Below, piece after piece: positions 2,911 through 7,221 of a stretch of DNA of 7,221 nt. The stretch lies in assembly GCA_900540705.1 (NCBI GenBank), contig UQGR01000054.1, positions 1 to 7,221 of the forward strand. The letters run 5' to 3'. Positions within the stretch are counted from its first letter, which is position 1, and each line of letters begins with the position of its first letter. The notes below the pieces were generated by a model. That model worked only from the letters and a program-made list of their open reading frames with translations, had not been told where the DNA came from and did not search any database. This DNA is from an uncultured Mollicutes bacterium. GTDB taxonomy: Bacteria > Bacillota_I > Bacilli_A > Acholeplasmatales > Anaeroplasmataceae. A program made the position numbers and the translations under genes.

Positions 2911-3996
2911 TTATTTTAAGACAATTTTAATGGTCAATTCCTTCTCAGTCGAAGGTCGATAAACTGTCACCTCTAAGGTTTCTCCAGCTAAAGAGGTATG
3001 CAAAATATATTCTAAATCAGATAAATCCGTAGCTGGTTCATTATTGATGCTTAAAATAACATCATTGACAAGTACTCCACTATCCTGCGCCACTCCTTTT
3101 TCTACCTTAGATATCACAATACCCTGATCAGAGGTATTTGGAAGATATTGGATATATCCTACAGTTTCTTTATTAGAAATATAACGGTTAACAGCTACGA
3201 CTACAATACCCAACAACGGACGCTCAATATCCCCTTTTTTAGATTCAATATCTAATATACATTTTTTCACTACATCTAACGAAATTGCATATCCAAGTCC
3301 CTCAACTGGAATGTTGATAACTGTACCATCCTCATCCTGAGTTGTCGTATAGGTTTCCTTTTGAGTATTGATGCCAATAAGGCGTCCTGCAGCATTAAAT
3401 AAGCCTCCGCCGGAGTTGCCAGGATTGATTTCCGCATTGGTTTGTACCCATTTCTTTTCTATTCTAGAAACGACTCCCGTGGTTAAAGTATTAAAATTTT
3501 CTAATCCTAAAGGACATCCAATAGCCAAAACAGTCTGTCCAACAGAAACAATTTCCTCATCATAGCTAAAAATATCATTCACAAAAACAGGGTCTCCACC
3601 TAATAGATCAAGAGAAAATGTTAAAACAGCAATATCATTTTTCGCATCCTTGCCAACGACAGTTGCTCGGTAATACTTTGAACCACCTCTATAAACTCTT
3701 ACAGTGCTCTTTCCTTCCACCACATGGCAGTTGGTTACAACATAGTATTTCCCATTATCTTCTTTATAGACCACTCCTGATCCTGAAGAGGTTCCAAGTG
3801 AATCACTGGCATAAATTCCTACACACCCTTGAGAAATTCTTTTATAGGTTTCAGTAATATTATTTTGAATTTCAATAATATTTACTTCCTTTTGAATCTC
3901 AGTAGGTTCCTTTTTTGAATCTCCAAAGTTACAAGAGACAAATAGGCTTAAGCATACTAACGCTAAGCCAAACATTATAAATACTTTCTTTTTCAT
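2911..3996 (-). CDS. htrA: HtrA/DegP-type serine protease with PDZ domain, lipoprotein
   Basis: The product has 361 residues. An N-terminal signal segment (VFIMFGLALVCLSLFVSC) ends at Cys22 in a relaxed lipobox, so it is probably a lipoprotein on the outer face of the membrane. The trypsin-like domain spans about 50-250 with catalytic His91 (VVTNCHVVEG), Asp121 (KNDIAVLTF) and Ser195 (NPGNSGGGLFN). A C-terminal PDZ domain (about 260-360) contains GIVISKVEKGVAQDSGV and NDVILSINN. This is the standard S1C layout, degrading or refolding damaged envelope proteins. The start ATG overlaps the tatD stop as ATGA, with GGAGG 9 nt upstream, showing translational coupling. Most Gram-positive HtrA proteins use a transmembrane anchor, so the lipid anchor is a mild variation. 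Confidence 0.9.
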   Translation of the reverse strand: MKKKVFIMFGLALVCLSLFVSCNFGDSKKEPTEIQKEVNIIEIQNNITETYKRISQGCVGIYASDSLGTSSGSGVVYKEDNGKYYVVTNCHVVEGKSTVRVYRGGSKYYRATVVGKDAKNDIAVLTFSLDLLGGDPVFVNDIFSYDEEIVSVGQTVLAIGCPLGLENFNTLTTGVVSRIEKKWVQTNAEINPGNSGGGLFNAAGRLIGINTQKETYTTTQDEDGTVINIPVEGLGYAISLDVVKKCILDIESKKGDIERPLLGIVVVAVNRYISNKETVGYIQYLPNTSDQGIVISKVEKGVAQDSGVLVNDVILSINNEPATDLSDLEYILHTSLAGETLEVTVYRPSTEKELTIKIVLK

Positions 3997-4766
3997 ACCT
4001 GTATTTCCTCCAAGCCAAATAATTCAACTGCATTTTGTTCTGTTCTATTTTCCACTTCTTTGGAAGGGATATTTTTTAAATGCGCAATTTCTTCTACTAC
4101 TAGATGCACATAACTAGACTCATTTCTACTTCCTCGATAAGGGACTGGTGCTAGATAGGGACAATCTGTCTCAACAAGAAGATATTTTAAATCTAACTCA
4201 GCAGCAATCCTCTTACTTTCCTTTGCATTCTTAAAGGTCACTGGCCCTCCTATGGATATTAATAGACCTAAATCTATAAATCGATATGCCATTTCTAAAG
4301 ACCCGCTATAGCAATGCATAACCCCTTTTATTTTTCCTTTATAAGGAGCTAGCATTTCATAACAGTCCTGTGTAGCATCTCTCATATGGATAATCAACGG
4401 TAAATCATATTTTATAGACAATAAAATTTGACCTTTAAATAGTTCTTTTTGTTCCAAGAGATTATCCTTTCCATAATGGTAGTCCAACCCACATTCTCCT
4501 ATTGCATATACCTTATGGGTAGTTATAAAAGCCTCAAGCTCCTCTAAATCATTAAGAAAATCTTGTCCTGCTTCACTTGGATGAAGTCCAGCGGTTGGAT
4601 AAAACATCGGAAATTTTTGTGATAGCTCAAAGGCTTGTCCATTTGTTGACCTAGAAAAGCCAACCAATATAACCTTATTTACATGATTAAGTTTACATCT
4701 TTGAATACAGCCCTCTAAATCAGAATGGAAAGCCTCATCAAATAAATGAGAATGTGTATCAATCAT
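3993..4766 (-). CDS. tatD: TatD family metal-dependent hydrolase (DNase)
   Basis: The product has 257 residues, the usual family length. Metal ligands are in place: His5 and His7 (DTHSHL), Glu91 (AIGECGLDYHY), His127 (PLIIHMRDA), His151 (VMHCYSGS) and Asp201 (LVETDCPYLAP). AGLHPSE (59-65) is also typical. TatD proteins are amidohydrolase-fold, divalent metal 3'-5' exonucleases linked to DNA repair and quality control; they are not part of the Tat transporter. Its start overlaps the end of the vanZ-like gene by 8 nt and its stop overlaps the protease start by 4 nt, so all three are translated from one mRNA. Confidence 0.93.
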   Translation of the reverse strand: MIDTHSHLFDEAFHSDLEGCIQRCKLNHVNKVILVGFSRSTNGQAFELSQKFPMFYPTAGLHPSEAGQDFLNDLEELEAFITTHKVYAIGECGLDYHYGKDNLLEQKELFKGQILLSIKYDLPLIIHMRDATQDCYEMLAPYKGKIKGVMHCYSGSLEMAYRFIDLGLLISIGGPVTFKNAKESKRIAAELDLKYLLVETDCPYLAPVPYRGSRNESSYVHLVVEEIAHLKNIPSKEVENRTEQNAVELFGLEEIQV

Positions 4767-5250
4767 ATTCTGTACCTGTACGTCTTAGTTTTAATAAATT
4801 TAGAAAAATGGCAATCCCCAAAAGCATAGTCAGAGCTCCAAAAGAATCAATGACTACATCCTTTAATGCTGGAACTCTAGCACTGATAAAGGACTGATGA
4901 AATTCATCGCTAATTGCATATAAGATAGATAGTCCCAAAACCGATGGATATATGACATATTCTCGATCTGTAAAAGTCTTAAAAGCTAAAAATAGACATA
5001 GACTCAAAACAGCAAACTCTGTAAAATGTCCCATTTTACGGATTATATATCCATAGGTCTCTAAAAGAGCATCCTTTTCATTTAAGGGCAGGTTATCAAA
5101 ATCAACGACAAACCAATTGACAATAGTTTCGGTTATTTTACCACTGACATTAGAAGACTGGGCTCCTGTCTGATGAGAAAAATAAAAAATGACTGCCATC
5201 CATAAAAGGGTTAAGCAAATAAATATAATTTTCATATATCTTTTTTTCAT
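4759..5250 (-). CDS. VanZ-family membrane protein
   Basis: The product has 163 residues with about four membrane segments: near 7-24, 76-92, 98-114 and 134-155. Conserved family blocks are FSHQTGAQSSNVSG (24-37), RKMGHFTEFAVLS (71-83) and SDEFHQSFISARVPALKDV (114-132), followed by DSFGA. In the vancomycin cluster VanZ gives low-level teicoplanin resistance by an unknown envelope mechanism; stand-alone homologues like this are common in Clostridia and should not be read as a resistance gene. It is the first gene of the operon with tatD and htrA. The start at 5250 follows AAAGGAAAGGG by 3 nt. Confidence 0.88.
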   Translation of the reverse strand: MKKRYMKIIFICLTLLWMAVIFYFSHQTGAQSSNVSGKITETIVNWFVVDFDNLPLNEKDALLETYGYIIRKMGHFTEFAVLSLCLFLAFKTFTDREYVIYPSVLGLSILYAISDEFHQSFISARVPALKDVVIDSFGALTMLLGIAIFLNLLKLRRTGTEYD

Positions 5251-5266
5251 AAACCCTTTCCTTTCT

Positions 5267-5275
5267 ATTATAGCA
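5267..5275 (-). promoter_or_regulatory. Extended -10 promoter of the vanZ-tatD-htrA operon
   Basis: TGCTATAAT on the minus strand is a perfect extended -10. The hexamer 17 bp further upstream (AAGTAA) is not a good -35 and overlaps the stop of the reductase gene. The leader would be only about 10 nt and includes the ribosome site. Confidence 0.65.
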
Positions 5276-5289
5276 CAAAAAATTAAAAA

Positions 5290-6216
5290 TTACTTATAAA
5301 ATTCATAAGCGCCTTCTACTGCATGAATCAAATCCACAATTAATGCATTGTATGGTGTTGGAACACCATACTTCTTTGCCTGTTCCACAATCATACCATT
5401 AATAGAGTCAATTTCCATCTTATTTTTTCTTTGTCGGTCCTGATACATGGAACTATAGCCATTGCCCTGTTCTACAATCACCTTATGAACATACTCCAAA
5501 ACCTCTCTTCTATCAAAGTAAGTTCCATCAGCTTCTGCAACCTCTACGGCCTCATAGATTAATCTCTTCGCAAAATTCCAAGCATACTCATTTTTTGCCA
5601 TATAGCCAATAGGTGTTTGAATTAGAGCCGTAAAAGAATTAATTGATAAATTAACAAAGAGCTTTCTCCAAATCACGCGTTGAATATCAGTAGATATTTC
5701 ATTATCTAGACCACTTACGGTAAATAAAGAGGAAATTAGGTTTAATATATCCATATTTCCCTCATTGCTCCCAAAGATAGTTTTCCCCATTCCAGAATGT
5801 CTTATATGTCCTAAACCTAAATTTACACAATTACTGGTAGTAGTTCCAATTACAATTTGTCTAGAATCTACAAATTTAGCAATCTTCCTATCATTTCCTG
5901 CTCCATTTTGAAGTGTGATTACCTTTGTATCTGTTAAAAATAAGTCTCTGTTTTCTATTAGAGTCTCTTCAGTATATGTAGTTTTAACTAAAACTATAAC
6001 CAAATCGACTTTTTCAGGACACGTCCCACTTTTATAGGCTTTAACATTTAAAAAAATTTTTTCTTCTCCATCTACTTCTTCAATTCTTACCCCATTTTGA
6101 TTGATGCTGTCAACGACGCTATCCAATTTGTCAATAAATATAACCTCGTTCTTTTCTGATAGATATCCTCCAAAATAACAGCCCATTGCACCTGAGCCTA
6201 ATACTGCAATTTTCAT
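5290..6216 (-). CDS. panE: 2-dehydropantoate 2-reductase (ketopantoate reductase, ApbA/PanE family)
   Basis: The product has 308 residues from ATG 6216, which follows GGAGG by 7 nt; a TTG two codons earlier is too close to that site. The N-terminal Rossmann fold has the NADPH-binding loop VLGSGAMGCYFGG (GSGAMG at 7-12) and LVKTTYT with Lys78. TLQNGAGN supplies Asn105, RKLFVNLSINSFTAL carries Lys185, and the C-terminal helix SSMYQDRQRKNKMEIDSING supplies Ser256 and Glu268. These fit the catalytic Lys and the substrate-binding Asn, Ser and Glu known for PanE. It would reduce ketopantoate to pantoate for pantothenate and CoA synthesis. No other pantothenate genes are nearby, and paralogues of this family can act on other 2-oxo acids, so the substrate is not certain. 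Confidence 0.82.
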   Translation of the reverse strand: MKIAVLGSGAMGCYFGGYLSEKNEVIFIDKLDSVVDSINQNGVRIEEVDGEEKIFLNVKAYKSGTCPEKVDLVIVLVKTTYTEETLIENRDLFLTDTKVITLQNGAGNDRKIAKFVDSRQIVIGTTTSNCVNLGLGHIRHSGMGKTIFGSNEGNMDILNLISSLFTVSGLDNEISTDIQRVIWRKLFVNLSINSFTALIQTPIGYMAKNEYAWNFAKRLIYEAVEVAEADGTYFDRREVLEYVHKVIVEQGNGYSSMYQDRQRKNKMEIDSINGMIVEQAKKYGVPTPYNALIVDLIHAVEGAYEFYK

Positions 6217-6242
6217 ATTCAATCCTCCAAAACCATATTACT

Positions 6243-6271
6243 ATTATATAAAAAACAAAAAGGCAATGCAA
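6243..6271 (-). promoter_or_regulatory. Promoter of the reductase gene inside the tuf terminator
   Basis: TTGCAT (6271-6266), 17-bp spacer, perfect TATAAT (6248-6243). The -35 is part of the loop and 3' arm of the tuf terminator hairpin. Start near 6236, about 20 nt before the ATG. Confidence 0.65.
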
Positions 6272-6282
6272 TAAGCATTACC
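6251..6282 (-). terminator. Intrinsic terminator of tuf
   Basis: On the minus strand GGTAATGC (6282-6275) pairs with GCATTGCC (6269-6262) around TTATT, with one G-T wobble, followed by a T-rich run TTTTTGTTTTTT. It lies about 20 bp after the tuf stop. Confidence 0.9.
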
Positions 6283-6303
6283 TCTAAATTGTTCTTTGTA
6301 AAA

Positions 6304-7221
6304 TTACTCAATGATTTCTACTACAGAACCAGCACCAACAGTGTGTCCACCCTCACGGATAGAGAACTTAGTACCCTGCTCCATAGCAATTGGGTGAATT
6401 AATTCTACAGTCATAGTAGTGTTATCACCAGGCATAACCATTTCAGTACCAGCAGCTAAAGTAATAATACCTGTAACGTCTGTAGTACGGAAATAGAACT
6501 GTGGACGATAATTAGAGAAGAATGGAGTATGACGACCACCCTCGTCCTTTGATAATACGTAAACCTGAGCAGTAAACTTCATATGAGGAGTAACTGATTT
6601 TGGTTTAGCTAATACTTGACCACGTTGTACTTGATCACGGTTAATACCACGAAGTAATACACCAATGTTGTCTCCAGCCTCAGCATAGTCTAATAGCTTA
6701 CGGAACATTTCAACACCAGTAACAACAGAAGTCTGAGTCTCCTTAATACCGATAATTTCTACAGAATCACCAACGCGTACCTGTCCACGCTCAACACGTC
6801 CAGTAACAACGGTACCACGACCAGTAATTGTAAATACATCCTCAATAGGCATTAAGAATGGCTTATCTGTATCACGAACTGGAGTAGGAATATACTCGTC
6901 AACATACTTCATTAATTCTTCGATTTTGCCAACCCATGCTGCATCGCCCTCTAAAGCCTTTAATGCAGAACCACGAACGAATGGAATATCGTCGCCTGGG
7001 AAGTCATACTCGCTTAATAATTCACGAGTTTCCATTTCTACTAGGTCGATTAACTCTTCATCATCAACCATATCACACTTATTTAAGAATACAACTAATC
7101 TAGGTACACCTACCTGACGAGCAAGTAAGATGTGCTCACGAGTCTGAGCCATAGGTCCATCAGTTGCAGCGATAACTAAGATACCACCATCCATCTGAGC
7201 AGCACCAGTGATCATGTTCTT
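6304..7221 (-). CDS. tuf: Elongation factor Tu (N-terminal part outside window)
   Basis: The frame is open to the window edge (codons KNMITGAAQMDGG at the right end), so 305 residues are visible and roughly the first 90, with the P-loop, are missing. Seen are the G-domain NKCD motif (FLNKCDMVDD) and the SAL motif (RGSALKALEG), then domain 2 (FTITGRGTVVTGRVERG) and domain 3 ending REGGHTVGAGSVVEII. EF-Tu carries aminoacyl-tRNA to the ribosome as a GTP complex. Codon use is strongly restricted, as expected for a highly expressed gene, and there is no sign of frameshift. It is followed by its own terminator. Confidence 0.98.
   Translation of the reverse strand, partial: KNMITGAAQMDGGILVIAATDGPMAQTREHILLARQVGVPRLVVFLNKCDMVDDEELIDLVEMETRELLSEYDFPGDDIPFVRGSALKALEGDAAWVGKIEELMKYVDEYIPTPVRDTDKPFLMPIEDVFTITGRGTVVTGRVERGQVRVGDSVEIIGIKETQTSVVTGVEMFRKLLDYAEAGDNIGVLLRGINRDQVQRGQVLAKPKSVTPHMKFTAQVYVLSKDEGGRHTPFFSNYRPQFYFRTTDVTGIITLAAGTEMVMPGDNTTMTVELIHPIAMEQGTKFSIREGGHTVGAGSVVEIIE

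Noticed and set aside
3368..3857. Plus-strand open frames opposite the protease gene
   Set aside because: They lie antisense to the well-supported HtrA-type gene, with no ribosome sites and no recognisable domains.
4759..5250. Glycopeptide resistance function for the VanZ-family gene
   Set aside because: No vanHAX or other cluster genes are present; stand-alone VanZ homologues are widespread and not evidence of resistance.
6217..6222. TTG start for the reductase two codons before the ATG
   Set aside because: It lies only 2 nt from GGAGG; ATG 6216 is correctly spaced.
6926..7117. Plus-strand open frame opposite tuf
   Set aside because: It is antisense to a highly conserved gene, and its composition reflects tuf codon bias.

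Overview
The window looks like chromosomal DNA of a low-GC, Gram-positive, probably spore-forming Clostridia-type bacterium. The evidence is the AT-rich coding style, strong AAGGAGG-type ribosome sites, intrinsic terminators with long T runs, a Gram-positive type EF-Tu, a VanZ-family gene, a lipoprotein-type HtrA protease and a YjcZ-type sporulation miniprotein. I cannot name the species; a Lachnospiraceae-like host is a guess. About the first 0.85 kb is clearly GC-richer and belongs to an integrative element.

Left edge (1 to about 900): all genes are on the minus strand. A helix-turn-helix replication-initiator-like protein runs off the window at base 1 and carries a 15-bp iteron-like array inside its coding sequence. 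Upstream of it is a 54-codon leader ORF that contains a strong intrinsic terminator, so this looks like an attenuated leader. GC content falls between about 840 and 960, which I read as the end of the mobile DNA.

Middle (about 960 to 2815): this is the most interesting part. A cassette of about 330 bp, followed by a yjcZ-like gene, occurs twice in the same orientation (963-1406 and 2265-2755), with a GNAT acetyltransferase gene between the copies. Each cassette encodes, on the minus strand, a 26-residue peptide that is almost entirely one hydrophobic segment. It has a near-perfect Shine-Dalgarno, an extended -10 promoter, a 5' stem-loop and a 12-codon upstream ORF whose stop overlaps the peptide's Shine-Dalgarno. 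On the plus strand, cassette B has a consensus-like promoter that would drive an RNA of about 52 nt into the same bidirectional terminator. A 16-bp direct repeat places identical sequence at the 5' end of this small RNA and opposite the peptide mRNA 3' UTR. The layout is that of a type I toxin-antitoxin locus (compare par/fst, txpA/ratA and hok/mok/sok), but I do not recognise the peptide family. The paired repeats differ between cassettes but match within each cassette, which suggests cassette-specific RNA pairing. Cassette A has lost the antitoxin -35 element next to the mobile-element junction, and its yjcZ copy is broken.

Right part (2870-7221): all genes are on the minus strand, reading from right to left. 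tuf (partial) ends in a terminator whose stem contains the -35 of a 2-dehydropantoate 2-reductase gene. Next comes a tightly overlapping operon, vanZ-like - tatD - htrA-like lipoprotein protease, with 8-nt and 4-nt gene overlaps, starting at an extended -10 promoter and ending in a hairpin at 2871-2907. These are housekeeping or envelope-quality genes and look ordinary.
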